64,000 nucleotides of DNA from Bog-950 sp046329535. GTDB lineage: Bacteria > Bacteroidota > Bacteroidia > Chitinophagales > LD1. Made by a program: the position numbers and the translations under genes. The notes below the pieces were generated by a model. The model was not told where the DNA came from. It ran no database searches and worked only from the letters and a program-made list of their open reading frames with translations. Shown in pieces: positions 7,891-15,788 of the stretch; position 1 is the stretch's first letter; each line of letters begins with the position of its first letter. Location: the NCBI GenBank assembly GCA_046329535.1, contig JAXLUN010000009.1, positions 1 to 64,000 of the forward strand. Direction: 5' to 3'.

Positions 7891-8970
7891 CTACTTGAAA
7901 TAAAATCCTGTTATGGCAATTATTGTCGTTAATAAAAGATTAAACATTGCAATCGGCAAAAGATATTTCCACTCTAAATTCAACAGTTGGTCGATGCGCA
8001 GGCGTGGGAAAGTCCAGCGGAACCACATAATCAGAAAGATGAGGAAGAATACTTTGCTGAAGAACCAAACAATGCCCGGTATAAAATCAAACACACGATT
8101 TACCGCTTCTAAATTGCCGACATGAAAGGGCATCCAACCTCCTAAGAAAATCGTTGCTGCAATGGAACACACAATAAATATGTTCACGTATTCTGCCAGG
8201 AAGAACAACGCGAATTTCATTCCCGAATACTCAGTATGAAAACCGGCAGTGAGTTCGCTTTCTGCTTCGGCTAAATCAAATGGCGCGCGGTTGGTTTCGG
8301 CAGTTACAGCAATAATGAAAATGACAAACGAGATGAGAGCGGGAATGTGCCCTTTGAAAATCCACCAGCCGTTTTGTTGCGAAGCGATGATATCGTTAAT
8401 GCTCAAACTGCCCACGAGAATGACAATCGTAATTACTGAAAGCCCTGCACTCAATTCGTAACTCACAATCTGCGCACCGCTGCGCATTGCACCGAGCAGA
8501 GAATATTTATTGTTGCTCGCCCAGCCCGCCATTAAAATTCCGATTACGCTCACGCTGCTCACCGCGCTTACATACAACACTCCTATATTAATATCCCACA
8601 ACTGAAACCCTTTGGTGAAAGCAATGGGTGCCATGATGAGCATGGCTACTACGATCACAAGCAACGGTGCGAGGTTGAATAAAAACTTATCGGCACCATC
8701 CGGTGTCAATCCCTCTTTAATCAATAGCTTCAAAGTATCTGCCGCTGTTTGCGCAAAACCCTTATAACCCACTCTGTTTGGCCCCAAGCGAATCTGCATA
8801 TAAGCAGAAACTTTTCTTTCCATAAATACCAACACCAAACCAAGCACAGCAAATAAGCTAATCACTAACACACCGGCAATTGCCATTTCAATCAGCAACA
8901 CCAAAGTAGAATTCAGCGAAGCAGAAAGCGTTTCGTGAAGAGATTGTGATATGTGTTCGATAGATAACAT
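7891..8970 (-). CDS. nuoH: NADH-quinone oxidoreductase subunit H
   Basis: Membrane subunit H, which forms the quinone-binding chamber with NuoB and NuoD; 359 residues from the ATG at 8970 (a TTG codon just before it is less likely). Family motifs: ERKVSAYMQIRLGPNRVGYKG, the loop AETNRAPFDLAEAESELTAG, and the EYSGMKFALFFLAEY segment. The start overlaps the stop of the TIR/deoxyribosyltransferase-like gene by one base (TGATG), so the two are translationally coupled. Confidence 0.95.
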   Translation of the reverse strand: MLSIEHISQSLHETLSASLNSTLVLLIEMAIAGVLVISLFAVLGLVLVFMERKVSAYMQIRLGPNRVGYKGFAQTAADTLKLLIKEGLTPDGADKFLFNLAPLLVIVVAMLIMAPIAFTKGFQLWDINIGVLYVSAVSSVSVIGILMAGWASNNKYSLLGAMRSGAQIVSYELSAGLSVITIVILVGSLSINDIIASQQNGWWIFKGHIPALISFVIFIIAVTAETNRAPFDLAEAESELTAGFHTEYSGMKFALFFLAEYVNIFIVCSIAATIFLGGWMPFHVGNLEAVNRVFDFIPGIVWFFSKVFFLIFLIMWFRWTFPRLRIDQLLNLEWKYLLPIAMFNLLLTTIIAITGFYFK

Positions 8971-9662
8971 CAATTACCCTTAACCTTGTTATAAATTTGT
9001 TTGCCAAGCCGAATTACACCACCCTTCCCTTTTCTTTTTAATAGTTTTTCTTGACACAGTAAATCAATCACCTCATCGCCTTCACCTTTTTTAAAATGAA
9101 ATCCTCTTTTCAAGTTATTCAACTTCTCTTTTGAAATAGTGGCTTCCGAATTTTTGAAATGAGATAAAATCCAAAGTGCAAATTCAAATCTATCCTCCGA
9201 ACGTTCCTTATTACTAAGTTTAGTCCATAGCTTTTTTGAGAAATACTGTTTCTTGAAAACTTTATCTACTAATTCCTTAAACAGAGTGTCATATGCTTTT
9301 TGACCAGTCGCTTTAGCGTAATCAATTCGTTGAATACCTTTTAAATCCGCATACACATCCTTGTTTGCATCTTTTGAATTTCTAATAATTCTGTATTCCA
9401 CACCCAATCCCTTAGCTAATCCTAACTCCAAACTAACGTTCGCATTCCAACCTGTTATGTCAACCAATACGAAGTCACTTGTTTTAATATCATCCTCTGC
9501 TCTTTTCAAAAGTTGGTCGGAACGAATTTTATCATCAGCAAAAACCAAATTCCAAGGAAGGTGTCCAAGTCGTTCTTTAAAAACTCTCCTATTAAAAACC
9601 CTATCCTCCTTGAAAGGACAAGCAACAAACACAACTGGAAATTTTTCTTGAACTCTTGCCAT
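8970..9662 (-). CDS. TIR/nucleoside 2-deoxyribosyltransferase-like protein with winged-helix-like tail
   Basis: A 230-residue soluble protein. Residues 1-130 resemble the nucleoside 2-deoxyribosyltransferase/TIR-like Rossmann fold: FVACPF near residue 12, a DFVLVDITG strand (63-71), then WNANVSLELGLAKGLG with Glu79 in the place of the catalytic Glu of the N-x-N-V-x-x-E-L-G signature. Residues about 140-230 are basic and helical (FEFALWILSHF, then a Lys-rich winged-helix-like end). The exact substrate is unknown; proteins of this class act on nucleotides or NAD-like molecules and often occur in defence loci. It lies 9 bp after nuoD and overlaps nuoH, exactly where nuoE, nuoF and nuoG would normally be, and it is AT-richer than its neighbours. 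Acquisition into the operon is likely. Confidence 0.65.
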   Translation of the reverse strand: MARVQEKFPVVFVACPFKEDRVFNRRVFKERLGHLPWNLVFADDKIRSDQLLKRAEDDIKTSDFVLVDITGWNANVSLELGLAKGLGVEYRIIRNSKDANKDVYADLKGIQRIDYAKATGQKAYDTLFKELVDKVFKKQYFSKKLWTKLSNKERSEDRFEFALWILSHFKNSEATISKEKLNNLKRGFHFKKGEGDEVIDLLCQEKLLKRKGKGGVIRLGKQIYNKVKGN

Positions 9663-9671
9663 GAATGTTTT

Positions 9672-10790
9672 TTATCTATCTATATCTGGTATCACTAAAT
9701 CCAGCGTTCCCATCATCGCCACTAAATCACCAATCTTCTGTCCGCGAGCAATCTGATTCAAACAAGAAAGATTCGCAAAGCCCGGACTGCGGAAATGAAT
9801 TCTGTAAGGAGTCAAACCTCCTTCACTAATTATGTAAACCCCAAACTCACCGCGTGCGGTTTCCACGCGACTGTAAAATTCTCCCTTCGGCAATTTCAAC
9901 ACCGCCTTCGTCTTTGCCTGAAAATCTCCCTCCGGTATATTATCAATCAACTGGTCAATTATCGAAAGCGACTCGCGCAGCTCGCGCATGCGCACCAGAT
10001 AACGCGCATAACTATCGCCCGCAGTTTCAAGCGGCTCTTCAAAATTTAATTTCTCGTAACCATCATAAGGCGACAGCTTTCTTATGTCGCTTTTCACTCC
10101 GCACGCGCGCAACACCGGACCGGTGCAGCCAAACGAAACCGCATCGGCTGCCGAAATCACGCCCACATTTTTCATCCGCTCCTGAAAAATCACATTGTAA
10201 GTTACCAGCGTATCATACTCATCAATCTTCGTTCTAAAGAACGCCACAAACTCCTTCACCTTCTTCACAAAATTCGGATGCAAATCAAACATCACACCGC
10301 CCGGCACCATGTAGTTCATCGTGAGCCGCGCACCACAGGTCTCCTCCATGATATCGTTAATCAACTCCCGCTCGCGGAACGCATGAAAAAACGGAGTCAG
10401 CGCGCCCACATCCATCGCCATCGCGCCCCACCACAAAACATGCGAAGCAATGCGCGTCAACTCGTCCATCAAAATGCGAATTACCTTCGCGCGCTCCGGC
10501 ACCTCAATCTGCAAACCCTTCTCCACCGCGAGCGCACAACCGTGATTATTGATATGTGAACTCAAATAGTCCATTCGGCTGGTGCTGTAAATAAACTGCC
10601 GGTATGAAAGCGATTCACACATCTTCTCAATACTCCTGTGTATATAACCGAGGTGAGGTTGTACATTTAGAATCGTCTCCCCGTGAAGAGTAATGACCAA
10701 ATGCATCACCCCGTGTGTAGCCGGATGCTGCGGCCCCACATTAATAACCAGATTCCCGTCTTCGAGGGTTGCTACTTCTTCGTATTGCAA
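9672..10790 (-). CDS. nuoD: NADH-quinone oxidoreductase subunit D (49 kDa-like)
   Basis: Peripheral-arm subunit D that forms the quinone site with NuoB; 372 residues. Signature elements: GPQHPATHGVMHL near residue 19, RMDYLSSHINNHG, TGPVLRACGVKSDIRKL, and the C-terminal GTLDLVIPDIDR. No ATG precedes the conserved N-terminus; the frame opens only two codons after an in-frame TAA, so the TTG at 10790 is taken as start. That TAA is also the expected end of the frame-corrected nuoC. Separate C and D genes, not a CD fusion, are used here. Confidence 0.93.
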   Translation of the reverse strand: MQYEEVATLEDGNLVINVGPQHPATHGVMHLVITLHGETILNVQPHLGYIHRSIEKMCESLSYRQFIYSTSRMDYLSSHINNHGCALAVEKGLQIEVPERAKVIRILMDELTRIASHVLWWGAMAMDVGALTPFFHAFRERELINDIMEETCGARLTMNYMVPGGVMFDLHPNFVKKVKEFVAFFRTKIDEYDTLVTYNVIFQERMKNVGVISAADAVSFGCTGPVLRACGVKSDIRKLSPYDGYEKLNFEEPLETAGDSYARYLVRMRELRESLSIIDQLIDNIPEGDFQAKTKAVLKLPKGEFYSRVETARGEFGVYIISEGGLTPYRIHFRSPGFANLSCLNQIARGQKIGDLVAMMGTLDLVIPDIDR

Positions 10791-10793
10791 GAG

Positions 10794-10890
10794 TTAAAGC
10801 TTTATCATATTTACTTCATCAACATAATCTTTGCGGAGAGGAATCCTTCCCAATCATCTGTCAAAAACAATCTTCTCAAATCAGGATGAT
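10794..10890 (-). pseudogene. nuoC: Displaced C-terminal tail of nuoC (frameshifted)
   Basis: Below the nuoC stop, other frames encode the missing conserved end of NuoC. One frame reads VNHPDLRRLFLTDDWEGF, then after a second shift LRKDYVDEVNMIKL and a TAA at 10796-10794. Adding one base near 10894-10900 and one near 10845-10851 would restore a 151-residue protein of normal length that ends just before nuoD. Either two real deletions or two sequencing errors explain this; the intact-looking codons favour error or very recent damage. Confidence 0.7.
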
Positions 10891-11247
10891 TCACAAATTT
10901 ATCCCCATCAAATCATAAGCCTCACGTTCATTCAGTTCAGCGGTTTTCCAAATCTTGCAAACACTCTCAATTTCGGGCTTTGCACGGTCGCACTTTGCTT
11001 TTACTACTATTATATGTCCATGCTTTAAGGAGCGTAGATGATACACCATAGTTAAATGGGTTTTCCAATCTACTGCCGTTACACTGAAAAGGAATTCAAA
11101 ATCAAGTTCCGCATTGGCGCGCAATTGCCAAGCAAGAGGAAACCAGTCTTTGGCATTAATCAGCACATTCAGCCACTCCCCCGTTTCATCAAAGGTGGCC
11201 GTTGGCATTATCTCGTTAATTTTGATTTTAAGTTCTTCTTTCTCCAT
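10891..11247 (-). CDS. nuoC: NADH-quinone oxidoreductase subunit C (frameshifted near its end)
   Basis: Peripheral-arm subunit C (30 kDa-like). From the ATG at 11247 (a preceding GTG is less likely) 118 residues are readable, including the family core FLFSVTAVDW, MVYHLRSL and ELNEREAYDLMGI. The family continues with GHPDLRRIL...YPLRKDY, but here a stop at 10893-10891 cuts the frame. The missing part is present downstream in shifted frames (10794-10890). Usual family members are about 150-170 residues long. It lies between nuoB (gap 17 bp) and nuoD. Confidence 0.85.
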   Translation of the reverse strand: MEKEELKIKINEIMPTATFDETGEWLNVLINAKDWFPLAWQLRANAELDFEFLFSVTAVDWKTHLTMVYHLRSLKHGHIIVVKAKCDRAKPEIESVCKIWKTAELNEREAYDLMGINL

Positions 11248-11264
11248 CACGGTTTCTTCACTTC

Positions 11265-11798
11265 TTAGAGGAATAATTTTTCGCGAGGCGCCCCGCTTTT
11301 TATTTTTTCTTGTAAAGTTAGTAGTGCATGTATCAGGGCTTCAGGCCGTGGCGGACAACCCGGTATGTAAACATCTACCGGTATAATATGGTCAGCGCCT
11401 TTCACCACGCTGTAAGTATTGTAGAAAAACGGCCCGCCTGAAATAGAACATGCGCCCATTGCCACTACATATTTCGGGTCTGGCATTTGGTCGTAAAGGC
11501 GTTTGAGCACCGGTGCCATTTTATTCACGATTGTTCCTGCAATGATGATAACATCGGCTTGGCGCGGAGTAGCCCGTGCCACTTCAAAACCAAAACGACT
11601 CCAGTCGTATTTCGCACCTGCGGCACTCATCATCTCAATAGCGCAGCAACTGGTGCCAAAAACCAAGGGCCAAAGCGAATTCGAGCGTGCCCAATTCAGC
11701 ACATCATCAAACTTCGAAACCAAAATTCCTCCACCGGGAGCAGGATGAACGCTGCCGGGAAAAGGAGTAACAGTTTGATTTGGGTTGTCTATTGCCAT
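11265..11798 (-). CDS. nuoB: NADH-quinone oxidoreductase subunit B
   Basis: Peripheral-arm subunit that holds cluster N2 next to the quinone site. The start is the ATG at 11798, giving MAIDNPNQTV; the upstream extension lies inside nuoA in another frame and is not conserved-looking. About 177 residues. Cluster cysteines are visible in GTSCCAIEMM, MGACSISGG and YIPGCPPRPEAL. The gene overlaps the end of nuoA by 10 bases. Together with NuoC, D and I it makes the ferredoxin-facing part of a complex lacking NuoEFG. Confidence 0.96.
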   Translation of the reverse strand: MAIDNPNQTVTPFPGSVHPAPGGGILVSKFDDVLNWARSNSLWPLVFGTSCCAIEMMSAAGAKYDWSRFGFEVARATPRQADVIIIAGTIVNKMAPVLKRLYDQMPDPKYVVAMGACSISGGPFFYNTYSVVKGADHIIPVDVYIPGCPPRPEALIHALLTLQEKIKSGAPREKLFL

Positions 11799-12139
11799 TT
11801 CAGCGCACCTTTTTTGTGAGCATAAAGAAATCCAAGAAAAAGAATGAAAAGGAAAATCACAATTTCTACCAAAGCAACAACTCCTACACTCTTCACCACC
11901 ACTGCCCAAGGATAGAGGAAAACCAACTCTACATCAAAAATTAAAAAGATAAGAGCGAACAGATAGTAGCCCACATTGAACTGAATCCAACTTTGTCCTT
12001 TTGTCTCTACACCACATTCATAGGCTTCACCTTTCTGTGAATTTCTGGTTCCCGGAGTAATGATGGTTGATAGAAGTAGCGCTCCGCCTGCGAAAGCAAG
12101 GCCGCAGATTATTAATAGTATAAGTGAAGCAGCACCCAT
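11789..12139 (-). CDS. nuoA: NADH-quinone oxidoreductase subunit A, first gene of the operon
   Basis: Small three-helix membrane subunit, 116 residues. Family motifs: KGEAYECGVETKG (quinone-loop region with the conserved Cys) and the segment FALIFLIFDVELVFLYPWAVV. It is the first nuo gene; the 148-bp upstream region is shared with the divergent ferredoxin gene and must hold both promoters. Confidence 0.96.
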   Translation of the reverse strand: MGAASLILLIICGLAFAGGALLLSTIITPGTRNSQKGEAYECGVETKGQSWIQFNVGYYLFALIFLIFDVELVFLYPWAVVVKSVGVVALVEIVIFLFILFLGFLYAHKKGALKWQ

Positions 12140-12158
12140 AGATTACTGTTTGTGGTGT

Positions 12159-12189
12159 AACAAGTATGACAATTTAAAATGAACTTGTT
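12159..12189. promoter_or_regulatory. Inverted repeat in the divergent nuo/ferredoxin promoter region
   Basis: The 148-bp gap between nuoA and the ferredoxin gene (12140-12287) is AT-rich. It contains AACAAGT (12159-12165) and ACTTGTT (12183-12189), a perfect 7-bp inverted repeat with 17 bp between arms. A regulator bound here could control both directions. No exact TAnnTTTG box was found on either strand. Confidence 0.3.
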
Positions 12190-12287
12190 GAACATGTTGA
12201 TACTTTTTTTATTCACAATGTTTGAACTATTGAATCTAATTTCTTCTTTAGACGAAGAATTAAATAACCTTAAACCCTCTTAAAATT

Positions 12288-12638
12288 ATGGCAATTAAAA
12301 TCACTGATGTATGTATCAACTGTGGAGCTTGTGAACCTGAATGTCCCAATGGTGCCATTTATGCAAATGGCGATAGCTGGAAACTTTCTGACAAAACAGG
12401 AGTCTCCGGCTCTTATACTTTAATGGATGGAACAGTAATTGATGGTAACGCCAGTCAAAGTCCTATTTCAGATGACTACTACTATATAGTAACAGATAAA
12501 TGTACGGAGTGTAAAGGTTTTCACGATGAGCCCCAATGCGCCTCTGTTTGTCCAGTAGATTGCTGTTTAGCTGACGAACTTCATGTAGAAACTGAAGAAG
12601 AATTGTTGGCCAAAAAAGCGAAACTCCACTTGGCTTAA
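12288..12638 (+). CDS. 2[4Fe-4S] ferredoxin
   Basis: A 116-residue soluble ferredoxin. The first cluster motif is CINCGACEPECP (residues 8-19), with a second set of cysteines in CTECKGFHDEPQCASVCPVDCC and a long insert between them, as in the Alvin/YfhL-like 2[4Fe-4S] type. It is 49 bp before korA and surely the electron acceptor or carrier for KorAB. It is divergent from the nuo operon. Because that operon lacks NuoEFG, this protein is a good candidate for the electron donor to complex I (inference). Confidence 0.9.
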   Translation: MAIKITDVCINCGACEPECPNGAIYANGDSWKLSDKTGVSGSYTLMDGTVIDGNASQSPISDDYYYIVTDKCTECKGFHDEPQCASVCPVDCCLADELHVETEEELLAKKAKLHLA

Positions 12639-12687
12639 TACTTTTGCGCACTCTTTTATATACCTACTTTCAATAAATCAAATCACA

Positions 12688-14565
12688 TTGGAAACAAAAT
12701 CATCGCGCCCTACGGAAATTAAAAATGTTGACAGCATTGTAATTCGTTTCTCCGGAGACTCTGGAGATGGTATGCAGTTAACAGGCATGCAGTTTACAGA
12801 CACAGCAGCTTTACTTGGTCAAGACCTTTCAACGTTCCCTGAGTATCCTGCAGAGATTCGGGCACCGGCAGGAACCATTGCAGGGGTATCCGGTTTTCAG
12901 GTACACTTTGGCAGTAAAGAGATTTTTACTCCAGGTGATATGTATGATGTATTAGTAGCCATGAACTCAGCCGCGCTTAAAAATGATTTAAAGCGACTGA
13001 AAAGAGGGGGTATTGTAATTGCTAACACAGCTGGATTTGATAGTAAGAACCTAAAACTTGCAGGATATGCTGAAGGTGCGCCAAGTCCATTGGAAGATGG
13101 AACACTGGATGAGTATGTGGTTTACAAAATTGATGTTACTAAGCATACTAAGGAAGCCTTAAAGGATTCTACTTTAGGTATGAAAGAGATTGAACGTTGT
13201 AAAAACATGTTTGTTTTAGGCGTGCTGTTCTGGATGTTTGATAAAAGTATGGAGTTTACTCTTAAATTTCTTGAAGAGAAGTTTGGTAAGAAACCCGATA
13301 TTCTTCAAGCGAACGTTACAGCCTTAAATAGTGGCTGGAACTACGGTGACAATACAGAAATTTTTGCTACACGCTATCAAACTTCAGCAGCCAAACTTCC
13401 GGCAGGTACCTATCGTAATATTGCCGGAAATCAGGCAACAGCCATTGGAATAATTGCAGCCGCCCAAAAAGCAGGGCTTCCTGTGTTTCTTGGCTCCTAC
13501 CCTATTACACCAGCCTCTGACATTTTACATGAATTGTCTAAATACAAGGCTAATGGAGTAAAAACTTTTCAGGCAGAAGATGAAATTGCCGCCATTTGCA
13601 CCGCAATTGGAGCGTCCTATGCAGGCTCATTGGGAGTAACCACCACATCCGGTCCTGGTTTGGCGTTGAAATCGGAGGCGATGAGTTTAGCTATGATTTT
13701 GGAGATTCCTTTATTAATAGTAGATGTTCAACGTGGCGGCCCTTCTACCGGATTACCTACTAAAACAGAACAAAGCGATTTGCTTTTTGCTATGTATGGA
13801 AGACACGGAGAATCTCCACTTCCAATTATAGCAGCTAGTACCCCTGCAGATTGTTTCGATGCAGTTTATGAGGCAATAACACTTTCCTTAGAGCACATGG
13901 TTCCGGTTATTTTTCTAAGTGATGGATACATTGCCAATGGTTCTGAACCATGGAGATTTCCTACTGAAGACATGCTGAAACCTATTACGGTTAAATTTTT
14001 GACGGAAAACAATAATCCTGGAGGTAAATTACTTCCTTACAAGAGAGATAACCGCGGAGTTCGACCATGGGTTAAACCCGGCACCAAAGGATTGGAGCAT
14101 CGCATTGGCGGTCTTGAAAAGCAAAATGAGACAGGTAATGTATCCTATGATTCCAAGAATCACGAGTTAATGATTCAGCTTCGAGCAGAAAAAGTAGCCA
14201 AGATTGCAGATAGAATACCTCTTCAAAAAACAGATAGTGGTCCTGAAAAAGGTAAACTATTAGTGCTGGGTTGGGGCTCAACCTATGGCTCTATTAAAAC
14301 TGTGATGAAAGAATTACATGCCGATGGATATAAAGATATTGCTCATGTTCATTTACGTCATATGAACCCTTTCCCTAAAAACCTGGGAGAATTGTTGCAT
14401 GGTTTCGATAAAGTATTAGTTCCGGAAATGAATTGCGGTCAATTATTGCAGTTAATCCGTTCAAAATATCTGGTTCCTGCAATTGGCTACAGTAAAGTGC
14501 AGGGTCTGCCGTTTGATACCGATGAAGTTAAGTCAAAGGTTTTAGAAGTATATAACTCGAAATAA
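12688..14565 (+). CDS. korA: 2-oxoglutarate (2-oxoacid):ferredoxin oxidoreductase, alpha subunit with fused gamma domain
   Basis: A 625-residue protein. Residues about 15-200 are the gamma (POR_N-like) domain with RFSGDSGDGMQLTG; the rest is the alpha domain with GSYPITPASDILHEL, TTTSGPGLALKSEAM and QRGGPSTGLPTKTEQ. With KorB it decarboxylates 2-oxoglutarate to succinyl-CoA and reduces ferredoxin. No ATG lies near the conserved N-terminus, so the TTG at 12688 (LETKSS read as METKSS) is taken as start. It is followed 20 bp later by korB. Substrate choice among 2-oxoacids cannot be proven from sequence, but the gamma-alpha fusion plus separate beta layout is that of the KorAB type. Confidence 0.92.
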   Translation: METKSSRPTEIKNVDSIVIRFSGDSGDGMQLTGMQFTDTAALLGQDLSTFPEYPAEIRAPAGTIAGVSGFQVHFGSKEIFTPGDMYDVLVAMNSAALKNDLKRLKRGGIVIANTAGFDSKNLKLAGYAEGAPSPLEDGTLDEYVVYKIDVTKHTKEALKDSTLGMKEIERCKNMFVLGVLFWMFDKSMEFTLKFLEEKFGKKPDILQANVTALNSGWNYGDNTEIFATRYQTSAAKLPAGTYRNIAGNQATAIGIIAAAQKAGLPVFLGSYPITPASDILHELSKYKANGVKTFQAEDEIAAICTAIGASYAGSLGVTTTSGPGLALKSEAMSLAMILEIPLLIVDVQRGGPSTGLPTKTEQSDLLFAMYGRHGESPLPIIAASTPADCFDAVYEAITLSLEHMVPVIFLSDGYIANGSEPWRFPTEDMLKPITVKFLTENNNPGGKLLPYKRDNRGVRPWVKPGTKGLEHRIGGLEKQNETGNVSYDSKNHELMIQLRAEKVAKIADRIPLQKTDSGPEKGKLLVLGWGSTYGSIKTVMKELHADGYKDIAHVHLRHMNPFPKNLGELLHGFDKVLVPEMNCGQLLQLIRSKYLVPAIGYSKVQGLPFDTDEVKSKVLEVYNSK

Positions 14566-14585
14566 TTTCCAACAAAAAATTTATC

Positions 14586-15623
14586 ATGGAAACAACAACA
14601 TTAGAACCAACCGCTCCTATAAAATTAACTGCCAAAGATTTCACCAGCGATCAGGAAGTAAAATGGTGCCCGGGCTGTGGCGATTATTCGATTCTGAAAC
14701 AAGTACAAACTGTATTGCCAGACTTTGTTACCGAAAAAGAAAAAGTGGTTTTCATTTCCGGTATCGGATGCTCTTCCCGTTTTCCTTATTATATGAATAC
14801 CTATGGCATGCATAGTATACATGGCCGGGCAACAGCTATTGCCACAGGTGTTAAATCTGCCAATCCCGATTTAACCGTTTGGGTTGTAGGTGGCGATGGT
14901 GATTTACTTTCAATTGGAGGAAATCACTTCATACACATGTTAAGACGAAATCCGAATATCAAACTGATGTTATTCAACAACCAAATCTATGGATTGACAA
15001 AGGGGCAATACTCACCTACTTCACCCAAAGGAACGATTGCTAAGAGCACCCCTGTAGGATCATTAGATGAACCTTTCAATCCAGCCGAGCTGGCCTTGGG
15101 CGCCAAAGCCGGGTTCTTTGCCAGAACACTGGACCGCGACCCTAAACATATGCAGGCTATGCTCACTCGTGCTAACTCACATAAAGGAACCGCATTAGTT
15201 GAAGTTTATCAGAACTGTCCGGTATTTAACGATGGTGCATTTTTTATCTTCACCGAAAAAGATACCAAGAAAGAGGAAGCACTATTTTTAGAACAGGGAA
15301 AACCATTGGTATTCGGAGCGGGAGAAAATAAAGGAATAAAACTTGATGGTTTCAAGCCAGTGATAGTAGAACTTGGGGAAGGCGTTTCCCGAGATGACTT
15401 ATGGATTCATGATGAAACCGATAAAAATAAGGCATTCATTCTGGCCGGATTTGCGGATAATACAGAAACTCATTTCCCTCGTCCTTTCGGGGTATACTAC
15501 CGCTCTGAACGTCCATGTATTGAAGATGAAATTGTTACTCAGATTGATGGAGCGATAAATAAAAAAGGTAAAACACCACTCAACAAAATACTAAGTGGCG
15601 ATAAAACCTGGAATATCCTATAG
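14586..15623 (+). CDS. korB: 2-oxoglutarate (2-oxoacid):ferredoxin oxidoreductase, beta subunit
   Basis: Thiamine-diphosphate-binding subunit, 345 residues. Visible features: WCPGCGDYSILK near residue 27, GIGCSSRFPYYMNTYGMHSIHGR, and the ThDP motif VVGGDGDLLSIGGNHF near 100 followed by LFNNQIYGLTKGQ. It forms the active KorAB enzyme with the upstream gene and passes electrons to the 12288 ferredoxin. A strong terminator follows. Confidence 0.95.
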   Translation: METTTLEPTAPIKLTAKDFTSDQEVKWCPGCGDYSILKQVQTVLPDFVTEKEKVVFISGIGCSSRFPYYMNTYGMHSIHGRATAIATGVKSANPDLTVWVVGGDGDLLSIGGNHFIHMLRRNPNIKLMLFNNQIYGLTKGQYSPTSPKGTIAKSTPVGSLDEPFNPAELALGAKAGFFARTLDRDPKHMQAMLTRANSHKGTALVEVYQNCPVFNDGAFFIFTEKDTKKEEALFLEQGKPLVFGAGENKGIKLDGFKPVIVELGEGVSRDDLWIHDETDKNKAFILAGFADNTETHFPRPFGVYYRSERPCIEDEIVTQIDGAINKKGKTPLNKILSGDKTWNIL

Positions 15624-15646
15624 GATTACCAAACAATAACCTCCAA

Positions 15647-15683
15647 AACGTCTTTACCGAGATTTGGTAAGGACGTTTTTTTT
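15647..15683 (+). terminator. Rho-independent terminator after korB
   Basis: Stem arms AACGTCTTTACC (15647-15658) and GGTAAGGACGTT around a short loop, followed by a run of eight T. It ends the ferredoxin-korAB operon. Confidence 0.85.
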
Positions 15684-15748
15684 ATGACCAACACTTGGTC
15701 TGCTGTTAACAATATTTCCCTATTCATTCCGTCCTTCATTCGGTTTGC

Positions 15749-15756
15749 TATATTTG
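15749..15756 (+). promoter_or_regulatory. Bacteroidota -7 box before yidC
   Basis: TATATTTG matches the Bacteroidota -7 consensus TAnnTTTG exactly and lies 32 bp upstream of the yidC ATG. No clear TTTG -33 element is seen. Confidence 0.4.
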
Positions 15757-15788
15757 CCGGCCAATTTTAGAAGCACACATAAGGACGA

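Noticed and set aside
8971..8973. TTG as start of nuoH
   Set aside because: An ATG follows at once and fits the TGATG overlap with the upstream gene.
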